NCBI RefSeq assembly: GCF_012222825.1
Contig: NZ_CP038017.1
Location: 496,001-560,000 of the forward strand
DNA from: Allofrancisella frigidaquae
GTDB taxonomy: Bacteria; Pseudomonadota; Gammaproteobacteria; Francisellales; Francisellaceae
Direction: 5' to 3'
Length of the DNA stretch: 64,000 nucleotides
Below the pieces are notes generated by a model. The model had not been told where the DNA came from and searched no databases. It saw only the letters and a list, made by a program, of their open reading frames with translations. The translations under genes and the position numbers were made by a program. This document shows, in pieces, positions 32,437 through 42,749 of this stretch (its first letter is position 1; every line of letters starts with the position of its first letter).

Positions 32437-32699
32437 TGGAAGTCCTTTTATTAAAATTTCATACCGTAGTTTTATCAATAATTTTTAATATAATAGGTAT
32501 AGAAAAATATACATGTTAATTAATTATAAACAATATACGGCATTTTAGTTAATACACGTTGATCAAATAGTGTATAGAAATCATCTTTATATAGTTAACA
32601 TAATACAAGTTTCGAATAAAGCTTGAATTATATAGGTTCCATGAACAAAGAAATTGAATAAAGCGGTTAAGTATATTTAAATAGTTTTGCTATATGGCT

Positions 32700-33050
32700 T
32701 AATATCTCATGACGACACTATCTAGATTATTTAAAGAATCTGGTGTTCATATCCATCCAGAGATTAAAAGTCTCACCGATACGGGCTATCAAGGGATACA
32801 TAAGTTGCATCAGTATTCAGAATTGCCGAAGAAAAAAACAAAGAAGAATCCACTAACCAAAGAAGCCAAAAAGAAAAACCGTGAACTGTCTAGTCAACGT
32901 GTTCTAAATGAGAATGTGATCGGCATGGTTAAGCGATTTAAAATTATTGCCGATCGTTATAGAAATAGAAGAAAAAGATTTGGTTTGAGGTTTAATTTGA
33001 TCGCTGGAATTTATAATTTCGAGCTCTAGATGGGTTATGCAAGAGGTCTA
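32700..33050 (+). mobile_element. Remnant of an IS5-family element (3' part)
   Basis: This is the distal third of an IS5/ISFtu2-like element, diverged from the copy at 2003-2947. It ends with AGAGGTCTA, matching the terminal repeat of that copy in inverted form. The left end and N-terminal half of the transposase are missing. It lies between the ankyrin-like gene and deoD. Confidence 0.75.
32709..33029 (+). pseudogene. IS5-family transposase fragment
   Basis: About 105 codons are open and correspond to the C-terminal third of the IS5 transposase at 2020-2893, sharing DTGYQGIHKLH and NENVIGMVKRFK and the RFGLRFNLIAGIYN ending. The first catalytic Asp region and the helix-turn-helix are absent, so no active enzyme is possible. 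The apparent ATG is accidental, within the former coding sequence near the RLFKES segment. Confidence 0.8.
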
Positions 33051-33188
33051 ATCTAGATACTATAATCTCACAATTTCAACCTTTTTTAATGCAATTGCCC
33101 TGAAAGAACCGTAGTAAAAACAGAATTTTACTGTTTATTGTGATAATATAAAATAACTGGTTATATAAATAATAATAAGGAAAAACAT

Positions 33189-33908
33189 ATGTTACCAACT
33201 CCTCATATAGAAGCAGATAGCAAAGATAAGTTCGCAAAAACAGTAATAATGCCGGGTGATCCTTTAAGAGCGAAATATATTGCGGAAAATTACCTAGAAG
33301 ATGTTATCAGAGTAAATACTGTTAGAAATATGCTGGGTTACACAGGTACTTACAAAGGACAAAAAGTTAGTGTTATGGGTTCTGGTATGGGCGTTCCTAG
33401 TATGGGTATATATTCATACGAGTTATTTAAGTATTATGATGTTGATAATATTATTCGAGTAGGGTCTTGTGGTTCATATACGGAAGATTATAAAATCTAC
33501 GATGTTGTGCTTATTGAAGAAAGTTATGGTGAGTCAATGTTTATTGAGCTTGTGACAGGTGAAAAAACTAATATGATTAAGCCTAGTACGAAGTTAAATG
33601 CAGAGCTTGTTAAGTCAGCTAAAAACTTGGGTATAGAATTAAAAAAAGTAAAAGCGCATTGTACAGATATTTTTTATAGAAAAAATTTCAATGACTATAA
33701 AGATATTAGTAAAAAGTTCGGTTGCGGGGTTGTAGAGATGGAAACTGCTGCTCTATTTGCAAACGCAAAAGTATTAGGTAAAAAAGCAGCTGCGATTATG
33801 ACAGTATCAGATTGTTTAGTAACAGGTGCATCTACTACTTCAGCAGAAAGGCAGGATTCTTTCACTAATATGATGGAAGTTGCTTTAGGTACTCTAGAAA
33901 ATAACTAA
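33189..33908 (+). CDS. deoD: Purine-nucleoside phosphorylase (DeoD type)
   Basis: The 239-residue hexameric-type phosphorylase splits purine (deoxy)nucleosides into base plus (deoxy)ribose-1-phosphate. MPGDPLRAKYIAE phosphate-binding segment, GSGMGVPSMGIYSYEL, RVGSCG, and the purine-site VEMETAALFANA are all present, with the catalytic Asp in VSDCL near 206. Length matches DeoD. It is monocistronic with AAGGAAAAAC before ATG. It complements udp-cdd at 10-11 kb for nucleoside salvage. Confidence 0.96.
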   Translation: MLPTPHIEADSKDKFAKTVIMPGDPLRAKYIAENYLEDVIRVNTVRNMLGYTGTYKGQKVSVMGSGMGVPSMGIYSYELFKYYDVDNIIRVGSCGSYTEDYKIYDVVLIEESYGESMFIELVTGEKTNMIKPSTKLNAELVKSAKNLGIELKKVKAHCTDIFYRKNFNDYKDISKKFGCGVVEMETAALFANAKVLGKKAAAIMTVSDCLVTGASTTSAERQDSFTNMMEVALGTLENN

Positions 33909-33957
33909 TTTGACCTTTTTTTCGAGCCTTTTCATTAAACTGTGTAGATAGTTTTAT

Positions 33958-34020
33958 AGATTATGCCTGCAATCTACTTTCAAGGTGAATGATGAAATAA
34001 GGCATAGCCGCATTTGCATG
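33958..34020 (-). mobile_element. Possible short remnant of an older IS256-type transposase end
   Basis: Read leftward, this stretch encodes NAAMPYFIIHLESRLQA and a stop. It resembles the NEAMPYFAIEFEHRIQRFM ending of the complete transposase next to it. The shared DNA core GAAATAAGGCATAGCC is found both here and inside the intact element. It suggests the intact IS256 landed in an older, diverged relative. Confidence 0.45.
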
Positions 34021-35360
34021 GAGCCTTTCCACTTAACTGTGTAAATTCACTTACATGAATCTCTGAATTCTATGCTCAAACTCGATAGCGAAATAAGGCA
34101 TAGCCTCATTCCAATATTTAACAGGCATAGACCATTTTTTAGTCAAATAATCTATAGCCAAGTACAAAGATTTGAAAACAGAGTCATCTTTAGGAAATAG
34201 CTTTTTATTCTTAATGACTTTCCTAAACTGGCTATTAAGCGATTCAATCGCATTAGTAGTGTAAATAACTTTACGAATTTTTGGAGGATATTGCAAGAAT
34301 ACAGTTAAATTATCCCAATTATTTATCCATGACTTTGAAATTAAAGGATATTTAGTATCATATTTATTTGCAAAGTTATCAAGCTCAGATTGAGCTATTG
34401 CAATGGTATCAGCATCATATATTTTCTTTAACTCTCTAGCTACCTCTTTCTTGTCTTTATATGGCACATACTTAAGACTATTACGAATTTGATGAACGAT
34501 ACAAAGCTGATGCTTTGTCTCAGGGTATATAGCTTGTATAGCATCAGACATGCCTTTTAAATTATCAGTACATGCTATAAATATATCCTGTAAGCCTCTA
34601 TTCTTTAATTCAGTAAAAACACTAAGCCAATATTTAGCACCTTCATTTTGACTGATCCAAAGACCTAATACATCCTTATGACCAGTTAACGATATGCCAA
34701 GAGCCACATACACAGCTTTATTAATAATATGCTTGTCTTCTCTAACTTTAACGACTATACAGTCAAAAAACACTATTGGATAAACTGACTCTAAAGGTCT
34801 ATTTTGCCATGCTTTAACATCATCAATAATAGCTTCTGTAACATCACTTATAAAGCTTGTACTTATCTTTGTATCATATAACTCAAATAACTGTTGTTGG
34901 ATATCTGTAGTACTCATACCTTTAGCATACAAAGATATAATTTTTTGGTCTAAGCCGTTTATCTTGGTGACTCTTTTGGGAACTATTTGAGGTTCAAAGT
35001 CACTATCTCTATCTCGTGGAACTGATATTTCCAAATTACCTGTGTCTGTAGCTAATGTCTTGTTACTATAGCCATTCCTAGCATTTGATGAATTAGTCCT
35101 TTGGTGTTTTGAATAACCAAGATGACTATTCATTTCTGCATCTAGTGCTTTTTCTAATAATCGTTTTGTTAGTTGCTTTAGCAAACCATCTTTCTCAAAC
35201 ATTTGATTAATATCAACACCTGAATCTATTATTTGATCTGCAATAGCTGTGTAAATATCTTCTGACTTCTTATTCTTAGACATTGTTTCTATCCTTAATA
35301 TTTCGCTAGAAATAATCTAGCAGGTTAATTAAGAATTTACACATTTATTTGGAAAGTCCC
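34021..35360 (-). mobile_element. Complete IS256-family insertion sequence with 8-bp target duplication
   Basis: This 1340-bp element has terminal inverted repeats GAGCCTTTCCACTTAACTGT at the left and, at the right, the complement of GGGACTTTCCAAATAAATGT. They continue into a shared GTGTAAATTC. The octamer TTTGCATG stands directly outside both ends (34013-34020 and 35361-35368), a clean target duplication. The transposase is intact, so the copy is probably recent and may be active. Confidence 0.95.
34051..35283 (-). CDS. IS256-family (mutator-type) transposase
   Basis: The 410-residue DDE transposase is intact. N-terminal region is a DNA-binding helical part (LEKALDAEMNSHLGY is family-typical). 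The catalytic domain shows FFDCIVVKVRE (Asp), ACTDNLKGMSDAIQAIYP (Asp) and TTNAIESLNSQFRK (Glu). Length is standard for IS256 enzymes. The identical C-terminal fragment at 1-215 belongs to a second copy in opposite orientation. Confidence 0.96.
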   Translation of the reverse strand: MSKNKKSEDIYTAIADQIIDSGVDINQMFEKDGLLKQLTKRLLEKALDAEMNSHLGYSKHQRTNSSNARNGYSNKTLATDTGNLEISVPRDRDSDFEPQIVPKRVTKINGLDQKIISLYAKGMSTTDIQQQLFELYDTKISTSFISDVTEAIIDDVKAWQNRPLESVYPIVFFDCIVVKVREDKHIINKAVYVALGISLTGHKDVLGLWISQNEGAKYWLSVFTELKNRGLQDIFIACTDNLKGMSDAIQAIYPETKHQLCIVHQIRNSLKYVPYKDKKEVARELKKIYDADTIAIAQSELDNFANKYDTKYPLISKSWINNWDNLTVFLQYPPKIRKVIYTTNAIESLNSQFRKVIKNKKLFPKDDSVFKSLYLAIDYLTKKWSMPVKYWNEAMPYFAIEFEHRIQRFM

Positions 35361-35428
35361 TTTGCATGTGTTTATTCAAGCCATTTTTACTTATGAATCT
35401 ACGCTGTTAATCCACATATTTAATTGGT

Positions 35429-38170
35429 TTATTTTTTATCTTTTTCATACTGTACTTTCAATTTCTTATTATTTAGTTCCTTATTGGATTTGCAGTTTCC
35501 CTCCTTACACCATGTGTTATAAAATACCCCACCTTCCTCATATCCTTTGATGGTTCTGAATATTTTTGTAGGACCTATACAAGCATGATTATTAATACCA
35601 CACCAAAAATAGGCTTTAGTACCACTTATATTATAAAGATCATAGTTTTTGTTTTTTAAGAAGGGAGTAATTTGTAACTTCTGAGATGCAGTATCCTTAG
35701 CTTTATTACAGAAGTTGATAAACCCACTCGTATTTTTATATTTACATGAACTATCGGGAATAATAACCTCAGCAGCATTACCATACAGTTTTTTTACCTC
35801 AGTACTTATATATGTCACAAAATCTTCATAACTAGAGTATTGCAAAGGACGACCTAATTGTCTGTTTTTTGTATAATTTACTTGATGTGTTCGCTCATTA
35901 TGTACTTTTAAGTTTGATGAGGTGTTAAAGCTACTATTACAGCCTTTAAAATTACACCTAAATGGTTTCTCTCCTGTATGTATGCGCATATGTTTTTTCA
36001 AGTTTGATGATTGGGTGAAACGTTTATTACAGACTCCACACTTATGTTTTTTCTCTCTAGTATGTATTTCTAAATTCCCTGTTGAATTTTCATTACCACC
36101 ATTTAATGTTTCTTCCATAAGAATATCTACTGACTGAGGTTTATTTTGTCTTTTACCTAAAATTTTATCTGTTATTTTTGACTTTTCTAACTGTTTAGTA
36201 GCCTTTTGTATTTGTAGTGGTATGCTAATATTATTATTATTTACTTCAATGTAGGGTTGTTCTTGGTTTTTATTCATACCTGAAGAAATTTGTATTCTAT
36301 TATTGGCCATTTGTCTATCAGCTATTAAAAAATAGTGTTCTTGGCCAGCTACTGTATTATCATAACCAACATCAATATCGATTAAATTATTTGACGGAGC
36401 TATAGCTGTTATTTGCTCAATAGATGTTTGTCCTAGTTCTACCATTCTCCTGTGTATATTAAGTCTAATATTGGGGTATAAATTTACTAATAAAAACATA
36501 ACTAAATCGCCAGCTTCATTATTCCATAAGCCTGAATTTGCTATATCATAGTAAACTTTATTAAAATTACTAGCAGGAACAAAAGGCCTTAGATACTGCT
36601 GTACCACCATGTCATTTTGAATATATGAAGCTAATATAGCCCTTAAATCCTCACCAGAGTCAGGAAAGCCAACAATATCATTAACTCTTCCTAAACGATG
36701 AACTTGTTTAACTACAGCATTATAAAAACAGTTACCATCGCGTTTTATCTCACCATTATCTTTAATGTTATTACGCTGTAATTTTCTACTTTTTCTTTTT
36801 TGTGGCCCATCGTTTTTAATGAAAAATTTATTTAATTCTTGTATAAATTGATCAATTAACTTTTGATCTTTATAACCTTGATTATACTCAATATGCTTAA
36901 TAATCTCGCTTTTAAGATTATTTTTCGGTAGTTCAATTTTCGGAGGAATTGGCTTTCCTTTATAATTATTTATTTCTACAGCCTTGGCTTTGCGTATTTC
37001 TTTATGTATATCTTTATTTCCATTAGGATAAACTTCTTTAAGATTATTAACACTTAACTCAGATAGAAAAAAGAGTCTTTGAAATATTATCACGCTATGG
37101 ATGGTTTTCGAGATCATGTTAAATAATCTGTTGTCAGAAAATATTGATTCAAGGTTATCATTATTTAATTTATTGATATCAGAAATATACTGTTTTAGTT
37201 CAATTTCTAATTTACCTATTTCTGGAGTATTCTTTATTTTGACCTTTTCATAATGCTTCTTATATTTATCAATTTGTTCTTCTTTAGCCTTAATATTTGC
37301 GTTTAACCTAATTAGTGTACTTTTGTATAGATGTCTAATACTTTGCTTTTGGAGAAATTTGGTATAAAAATTATAAAAAATCTTTAGTCCATCACCGCAT
37401 TCAAAACTTATATCATACATATCCTGTGCATTCACTTTTAAACCTATATATTTTTCTTGATCACCAAACATACCCCCGTAACCTCTTAAAGCTTCTTTAG
37501 TAGCTTCTAACTTAGCATGAAAATTTTCAAGTAAAACAGCTAATAATAATCCTGCATACCCACTAGCAAAGCCTCCTATTTTTCTTTCCTCTTTTTCATT
37601 GTTTTCTAGTTGACTTATGGGTGGTCGAGTTTCCATATATTTTTCATACACTTCCCTATATTTTTTATACAATGAATGAGAAGAATACAGAAGATAAATA
37701 TGAACTTTTTTAAGTTTTTTTTGACACATTAAACCTTGATGAATGAAATCTTTTATATTATCCAATCCCATATACACTAACCCAGATAAGATCATGTGAG
37801 TTGTCTTACACACAAATAATAATGCGCCTGTAGGAGCCGGAAGTGTAGAGTCAGGTACTAGGGTATTTTCTTTATCAAATAAAGCTACTTTAGATAATGA
37901 ATTATCTTCGTTAACTCTTAATAAATCTGACAATGATTTAGAGCCATTTAATAGGGTTTGACTAATTTGTTTAGCCTTTTGTTCAGGTACCACTGTTTTT
38001 GCCTTACCAAAGTTAAAAACCTCATATTGGACGTAGTCAAAAGGTATTTGGAATGATGGATGTCGATAAATATTTTTAGTAAATTTTTTATCCCATGGGA
38101 CCGCATAAATGTCTATATTTAATATATGTAAAAGATTTATAAAGTCTTTTGGTAATTTTAAATGGTACAT
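35429..38170 (-). CDS. OTU-type cysteine-protease-like protein with two eukaryotic C2H2 zinc fingers (putative host-directed effector)
   Basis: The start is set at the ATG at 38170 (GAGGA five bases upstream); a Met four codons earlier lacks a ribosome site. The 913-residue protein has three visible parts. Residues 1-~455 are helical, unrecognised, with possible coiled coil near 290-340. Residues ~475-620 show an OTU signature: [10 protein letters not shown] (Asp478, Cys481) and [10 protein letters not shown] (His612), as in deubiquitinases. Residues 711-762 hold two C2H2 fingers, C711/C714/H727/H731 and C739/C744/H757/H762, joined by TGEKP. The tail is Cys-rich. No signal peptide is seen. 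It lies next to IS256. Function in a host cell is inference. Confidence 0.72.
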   Translation of the reverse strand: MYHLKLPKDFINLLHILNIDIYAVPWDKKFTKNIYRHPSFQIPFDYVQYEVFNFGKAKTVVPEQKAKQISQTLLNGSKSLSDLLRVNEDNSLSKVALFDKENTLVPDSTLPAPTGALLFVCKTTHMILSGLVYMGLDNIKDFIHQGLMCQKKLKKVHIYLLYSSHSLYKKYREVYEKYMETRPPISQLENNEKEERKIGGFASGYAGLLLAVLLENFHAKLEATKEALRGYGGMFGDQEKYIGLKVNAQDMYDISFECGDGLKIFYNFYTKFLQKQSIRHLYKSTLIRLNANIKAKEEQIDKYKKHYEKVKIKNTPEIGKLEIELKQYISDINKLNNDNLESIFSDNRLFNMISKTIHSVIIFQRLFFLSELSVNNLKEVYPNGNKDIHKEIRKAKAVEINNYKGKPIPPKIELPKNNLKSEIIKHIEYNQGYKDQKLIDQFIQELNKFFIKNDGPQKRKSRKLQRNNIKDNGEIKRDGNCFYNAVVKQVHRLGRVNDIVGFPDSGEDLRAILASYIQNDMVVQQYLRPFVPASNFNKVYYDIANSGLWNNEAGDLVMFLLVNLYPNIRLNIHRRMVELGQTSIEQITAIAPSNNLIDIDVGYDNTVAGQEHYFLIADRQMANNRIQISSGMNKNQEQPYIEVNNNNISIPLQIQKATKQLEKSKITDKILGKRQNKPQSVDILMEETLNGGNENSTGNLEIHTREKKHKCGVCNKRFTQSSNLKKHMRIHTGEKPFRCNFKGCNSSFNTSSNLKVHNERTHQVNYTKNRQLGRPLQYSSYEDFVTYISTEVKKLYGNAAEVIIPDSSCKYKNTSGFINFCNKAKDTASQKLQITPFLKNKNYDLYNISGTKAYFWCGINNHACIGPTKIFRTIKGYEEGGVFYNTWCKEGNCKSNKELNNKKLKVQYEKDKK

Positions 38171-38485
38171 GTTTTTCCTCATATTGGTTAGTTATACGTA
38201 AATCTAATGTTGTTTAGGTATTTAAAACCTATGAAAATGATTTACCAAATGTAAAATAATATTTAAAAAATATAAAATATTTATTAAATTAATTCTACTA
38301 AAAAATTTTATAATATTTAATTTAAATATTATACGTGGAAAGCTATAAATTGCATGAGTAATTTAAATTTTAAATAAATTTTATTTCTATAATTGGCTGT
38401 TATAATCTGGCTACAGTAAGTTCACAGCGGCGCATACAACATTGCTAGATTGTATTTACTAATGAAAATTTAAAAATAATATTTG
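38171..38485. other. Intergenic region upstream of the OTU/zinc-finger gene
   Basis: This stretch of about 315 bases is very AT-rich, with runs such as AAATATTTAAAAAATATAAAATATTTATTAA in broken form. It contains no supportable gene. It presumably holds the promoter for the leftward effector-like gene. I see no repeat or RNA structure that I can name. Confidence 0.5.
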
Positions 38486-38911
38486 TCAGATATTTAAATT
38501 TTTTTTAATTTGTTGCAGAGCTTCTTTTGCTTTGTAGTTCGAAAGGTTTTTCTCATGGGGCTTGTTAGTTGAGTAATCGATTAAGACTTCTATTTTTTCT
38601 AATTTGGAAAAAAGCTTACTTTTTTTTAGTATCTCTATAAATTGTGATTGTAATTCTTTTATTTTAAATTTTAAAATTTCCTTTTGACTTTTGCATATTA
38701 TTTTTTGAGGCGCATAATACACAATTTCGGTATCATTTAGATACGGGATATTTAGTTTCTTTAATTCTTTATTTGCTACCTCAATAGATAAGATCAAGTT
38801 TTTAGTTTTATTTATTAGTTCTTTGTTTGCTTGGGTTGAGTTAGTTATTTTACTGCGAGTTTTATATTTATCTATATTAGAGATTTTTTCGGGAATAATA
38901 GTTATAGTCAT
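38486..38911 (-). CDS. Small DciA/DUF721-like protein
   Basis: The 141-residue basic protein has a central stretch, ICKSQKEILKFKIKELQSQF followed by IEILKKSKLFSKLEKIEVLID. It resembles the DUF721/DciA fold, in which beta strands precede a long helix and a final strand. DciA loads the DnaB helicase in bacteria lacking DnaC, and the gene often lies near secA; here it is divergent from secA, 249 bases away. The similarity is at pattern level only, so this could be an unrelated small protein. Confidence 0.45.
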   Translation of the reverse strand: MTITIIPEKISNIDKYKTRSKITNSTQANKELINKTKNLILSIEVANKELKKLNIPYLNDTEIVYYAPQKIICKSQKEILKFKIKELQSQFIEILKKSKLFSKLEKIEVLIDYSTNKPHEKNLSNYKAKEALQQIKKNLNI

Positions 38912-39160
38912 TTCTATTAATCTTTTTTATGGTAGCCATTAAAACTTTGCTTTAAAATCAGAATAAAATTTTTTTATCATTTTGTCCATAAGTATTTCCA
39001 CTTAATTATACGATGAAATATGAAAAACTCTAGTTTTATAGAAGAGTCTTAGTTTAAAATGGCCATCTTAATTTAAATTTTCTGCAAATTCTATATAATG
39101 TAGAGTCAGAGCAGTATATTTAAAATATTAATTTTATAAAAAACGGTTTAGGTTTGAAAC

Positions 39161-41884
39161 ATGTTAAGTTTAATTCAAAAAGTTATTGGTAGTCGTAATG
39201 ACAGGTTTATCAAAAAAATTTCCAAATCAGTACATAAGGTTAATTCTCTTGAGGCAGAGTTTGAAAAATTTTCAGATGAGCAACTAAAAGCTAAGACGAT
39301 AGAGTTTAAAGAGAGATTAACTAAAGCAGAGACTTTGGATAGTCTTTTACCAGAAGCTTTTGCAGCTGTAAGAGAGGCAGCTAAACGTACTAAAAATATG
39401 CGACACTATGATGTGCAGCTTATAGGTGGTATTGTTTTGCATATGGGTAAAGTCGCTGAGATGAGAACAGGTGAGGGTAAAACTTTAGTTGCGACACTCC
39501 CAGCTTATTTGAATGCTCTAACTGGTCAAGGTGTTCATGTAATCACAGTGAATGATTATTTGGCTAAACGTGATGCTGAATTAATGAGCGAAATTTACAA
39601 TTTCTTAGGAATGTCAGTTGGTGTAATAATAGCTGACTTGAACCCTGAACAACGTAAAAAAGCTTATGCTTGTGATATTACTTACGGAACAAACAACGAG
39701 TTTGGTTTTGATTACCTTAGAGATAATATGGCTTATGAAAAAGAACACCAAGTTCAAAGAAGCCGTAATTTTGTGATTATAGATGAAGTAGATTCAATTT
39801 TAATAGACGAGGCAAGAACTCCTTTGATAATCTCAGGGGCTTCTGATGATAGTTCAGAAATGTATAATCTATTTAACAGACTAGTGCCTTATCTAGAAAA
39901 GCAAGATAAAGAGAAGCTTGATGAAGGAGAGGAGCAAAAAGATTTTTATGTTGATGAGAAATCTAAAAATGCTTATTTAACTGAAAAAGGCTATGCAAAA
40001 ATTGAAAATATTCTTAAGAAGGAAGGTATCTTAGAGGAAAATGATAATCTATATAGTCCTCATAATATAACCAAAATGCATTATCTAAATGCATGTCTAA
40101 GAGCACATTCTTTATATCAGCTAAATGTTGATTATATTATACGTGACCAAGAAGTGATAATTATTGATGAAAGTACAGGTAGAGCAATGCCTGGGCGTAG
40201 ATGGTCAGATGGTTTACACCAAGCTATAGAGGCTAAAGAAGGCGTTAAGATTAATGCTGAAAATCAAACTATGGCGTCTATTACTTTCCAAAATTTCTTT
40301 AAGCTTTACAATAAAATAGCTGGTATGACAGGTACAGCTGATACAGAAGCTTTTGAACTACATTCAATATATGGTTTAGAAGTAATCATTATTCCTACTA
40401 ACAAACCAATGATAAGAAAAGATCATCATGATGTAATACATGGCGATGTTAGAGAAAAGTTTAATGCTATTGTAGAAGATATTAAGCAAAGAATAGCAAA
40501 TGGTCAGCCAGTATTAGTAGGTACAGCATCGATTGAAGCTTCAGAAGTTTTATCTACCTTGCTTAAAAAGAAAAAAATTAAACATAATGTCTTAAATGCT
40601 AAGCAGCATGAAAAAGAAGCTGGAATTATTGCAATGGCAGGTTACCCAGGTGCTGTAACTATCGCTACTAACATGGCAGGTCGAGGCACAGATATTATTT
40701 TAGGTGGTAATTGGGAAGTTGAGGTAGCTCAATTAGAAGATCCTACTGAAGAACGAATTGCAAAAATTAAAGAAGAATGGCAGAAAAGAAATGAAGCTGT
40801 GAAAAAAGCTGGAGGCTTATGCATCATAGGTTCAGAGCGACATGATTCACGTAGGATCGATAATCAGCTTAGAGGGCGTGCTGCTCGTCAGGGGGATCCT
40901 GGAGAGAGTAAATTCTATTTATCAATGGATGATAACTTATTAAGAATTTTTGCTTCACCCACAATGGCTGAGAGAGTTAAAAAAGGCCTAAAAGGTGGTG
41001 AATCGTTAGCTTTTGGTTTTATGTCAAAAGTTATATCTAAAGCACAAAGTAAAGTAGAAAGTTATCATTTTGATATTCGTAAAAACCTTCTTGAATATGA
41101 TAACGTTGTAAACACTCAACGTAAAGTTATCTATGAGCAAAGACAAGCATTCTTAGATTCTGAAGATGTTAGTGATATTTTAAACGATATCCGTATGGAT
41201 GTAGCTGAGCAGGTTTTCCACGATTATATTCCAGCAGGGTCTATGCATGAATTATGGGATTTGAAGGGTCTCGAAAAAGCACTTAAATCTGACTTTATGA
41301 TAGAGGTAGATTTACAAAAATTCTATCAAGAAAATGAAAACTTGGGTGAAGAAAGTCTTAAGAAAATGGTTGTAGATGCTATAACGCTTGAATTTAGTGA
41401 GAAAACTAAGGACTTAGACCCAGCGGTGGTTAGGCAGTTTGAGAAGTTCTCTCTGCTGCAATCATTAGATACACACTGGCGTGAGCATTTAAGTGCGATA
41501 GATCATTTACGTAATAGTATTAATTTACGAGGATATGCTCAAAAAGATCCTAAAAATGAGTATAAAAAAGAAGCTTTTGAGTTGTTCTCTAGCATGCTTG
41601 ATAACTTTAAATATGATGTGATCAGTTCTTTGGCTAAAATTAGGATAGGAACTGAAGAGGAGACCCAAAGAGCTCAGCTAGAGTGGCAAGAGTCTATGAG
41701 TGATATTAGGGCTGAGCACGAAAGCGTGATTGATAATAATCAAAAATTTTCAGAAGAGCAAGATCAGCAAGAAGGGCTGAGAGTTCAACAAGTTAAAAGA
41801 CAAGGGCCAAAAATTAAGAGAAATGATCCTTGTCCTTGTGGTTCTGGTAAAAAATATAAACAGTGTCACGGTAAAGTTGAATAA
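39161..41884 (+). CDS. secA: Preprotein translocase ATPase SecA
   Basis: The 907-residue motor drives proteins through SecYEG. Walker A is MRTGEGKT near 101-108, followed by [15 protein letters not shown] (Walker B) and [12 protein letters not shown] (helicase motif VI). The zinc-binding C-terminal tail [14 protein letters not shown] near 891-904 recognises SecB/ribosomes. Length is standard. TATAAT at 39094-39099 is a good -10 element upstream. Confidence 0.98.
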   Translation: MLSLIQKVIGSRNDRFIKKISKSVHKVNSLEAEFEKFSDEQLKAKTIEFKERLTKAETLDSLLPEAFAAVREAAKRTKNMRHYDVQLIGGIVLHMGKVAEMRTGEGKTLVATLPAYLNALTGQGVHVITVNDYLAKRDAELMSEIYNFLGMSVGVIIADLNPEQRKKAYACDITYGTNNEFGFDYLRDNMAYEKEHQVQRSRNFVIIDEVDSILIDEARTPLIISGASDDSSEMYNLFNRLVPYLEKQDKEKLDEGEEQKDFYVDEKSKNAYLTEKGYAKIENILKKEGILEENDNLYSPHNITKMHYLNACLRAHSLYQLNVDYIIRDQEVIIIDESTGRAMPGRRWSDGLHQAIEAKEGVKINAENQTMASITFQNFFKLYNKIAGMTGTADTEAFELHSIYGLEVIIIPTNKPMIRKDHHDVIHGDVREKFNAIVEDIKQRIANGQPVLVGTASIEASEVLSTLLKKKKIKHNVLNAKQHEKEAGIIAMAGYPGAVTIATNMAGRGTDIILGGNWEVEVAQLEDPTEERIAKIKEEWQKRNEAVKKAGGLCIIGSERHDSRRIDNQLRGRAARQGDPGESKFYLSMDDNLLRIFASPTMAERVKKGLKGGESLAFGFMSKVISKAQSKVESYHFDIRKNLLEYDNVVNTQRKVIYEQRQAFLDSEDVSDILNDIRMDVAEQVFHDYIPAGSMHELWDLKGLEKALKSDFMIEVDLQKFYQENENLGEESLKKMVVDAITLEFSEKTKDLDPAVVRQFEKFSLLQSLDTHWREHLSAIDHLRNSINLRGYAQKDPKNEYKKEAFELFSSMLDNFKYDVISSLAKIRIGTEEETQRAQLEWQESMSDIRAEHESVIDNNQKFSEEQDQQEGLRVQQVKRQGPKIKRNDPCPCGSGKKYKQCHGKVE

Positions 41885-41896
41885 CATTCAAATAAT

Positions 41897-41918
41897 TGTT
41901 TGTGAAACAAATGTTTTT
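41897..41918 (+). terminator. Possible rho-independent terminator of secA
   Basis: A perfect 6-bp stem TTGTTT-GTG-AAACAA (41897-41911) is followed after one base by a run of six T (41913-41918). It lies 13 bases after the secA stop. The stem is short and AT-rich, and TATAAT at 41922-41927 just beyond may be a promoter for rplU-rpmA, so the hairpin could be regulatory instead. Confidence 0.35.
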
Positions 41919-42048
41919 TGCTATAATTTAGTGTCTAGTTTTATAACTAGATCTAGATCGATGTTAATAATAACAAAAAGTCAGAAGTTTATAATAAATT
42001 TATAAATAGTTCTGAGTAGTTTAAAATCTAATAAATGGAGTTTTATAC

Positions 42049-42363
42049 ATGTACGCGATAATTAAAAGTGGCGGTAAACAATACAAGGTAAAGCAAGGTG
42101 AAGTTGTCAAACTTGAAAAAATAGACCTTGGTATTGGTGAAACAGTTGAGTTCGATACAGTTTTGATGGGACAAACTGAAGAAGGCGAAGTTAAAGTTGG
42201 TGCTCCAGTTATAGAGGGCGCTAAAGTAGTAGCTGAGGTTGTAGAACAAGGACGTAACAAAAAAGTTAAAATTATGAAGTTCCGTCGTCGCAAGCATAGT
42301 ATGAAGCAGCAAGGTCATCGCCAGTATTTTACAGCGGTGAAAGTTTCATCTATTAGTTTATAA
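42049..42363 (+). CDS. rplU: Large ribosomal subunit protein bL21
   Basis: This 104-residue ribosomal protein of the 50S subunit contacts 23S rRNA. The opening [24 protein letters not shown] and the basic RNA-binding segment [21 protein letters not shown] are characteristic. It is followed at 28 bases by rpmA, the near-universal L21-L27 pair. AATGGAGTTTT gives the ribosome site. Confidence 0.98.
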   Translation: MYAIIKSGGKQYKVKQGEVVKLEKIDLGIGETVEFDTVLMGQTEEGEVKVGAPVIEGAKVVAEVVEQGRNKKVKIMKFRRRKHSMKQQGHRQYFTAVKVSSISL

Positions 42364-42391
42364 TTTATAAAGATTATTAAGGAGTATACAA

Positions 42392-42646
42392 ATGGCTCAT
42401 AAGAAAGCTGGTGGTAGTACTAGAAATGGTAGAGATTCTAACCCTAAGTATTTAGGTGTTAAAAGATATGGCGGTGAATTTGTAAAAGCAGGAACTATCA
42501 TAATTCGTCAAAGAGGTACAAAAGTACATCCAGGTGTTAACGTGGGTTGTGGTAAAGATCATACTTTGTTTGCATTACAAGATGGTCATGTAAAATTTCA
42601 CACTGGTGGTGCTTTAAACCGTAAATTTGTTTCTATTGAAGAGTAA
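42392..42646 (+). CDS. rpmA: Large ribosomal subunit protein bL27
   Basis: This 84-residue ribosomal protein has its N-terminus ([16 protein letters not shown]) reaching the peptidyl-transferase centre. The family signature [22 protein letters not shown] is seen. AAGGAG precedes the start. It is second in the rplU-rpmA operon; obgE, which often follows, is not present here. Confidence 0.98.
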   Translation: MAHKKAGGSTRNGRDSNPKYLGVKRYGGEFVKAGTIIIRQRGTKVHPGVNVGCGKDHTLFALQDGHVKFHTGGALNRKFVSIEE

Positions 42647-42671
42647 GTTTTAGCTTTTAACTACTTTTTTC

Positions 42672-42690
42672 TAATAGCTCTAAGCTATTA
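42672..42690. repeat. Inverted repeat between rpmA and the ankyrin-like pseudogene
   Basis: TAATAGCT-CTA-AGCTATTA forms an 8-bp perfect stem with a 3-base loop. It lies between convergent genes, but no T tract follows on either strand, so a terminator role is uncertain. Confidence 0.5.
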
Positions 42691-42749
42691 CGACTATATT
42701 ATATAATTTCTTATAAGCTAAAAATAAACTTTTGGATTTATAGCTAAAC

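Noticed and set aside
35800-36050. Zinc-finger region considered as a bacterial Ros/MucR regulator
   Set aside because: It has two tandem fingers with a TGEKP linker and classical spacing, unlike the single divergent Ros/MucR finger.
42021-42318. Minus-strand frames opposite rplU
   Set aside because: Antisense to a highly conserved ribosomal gene.
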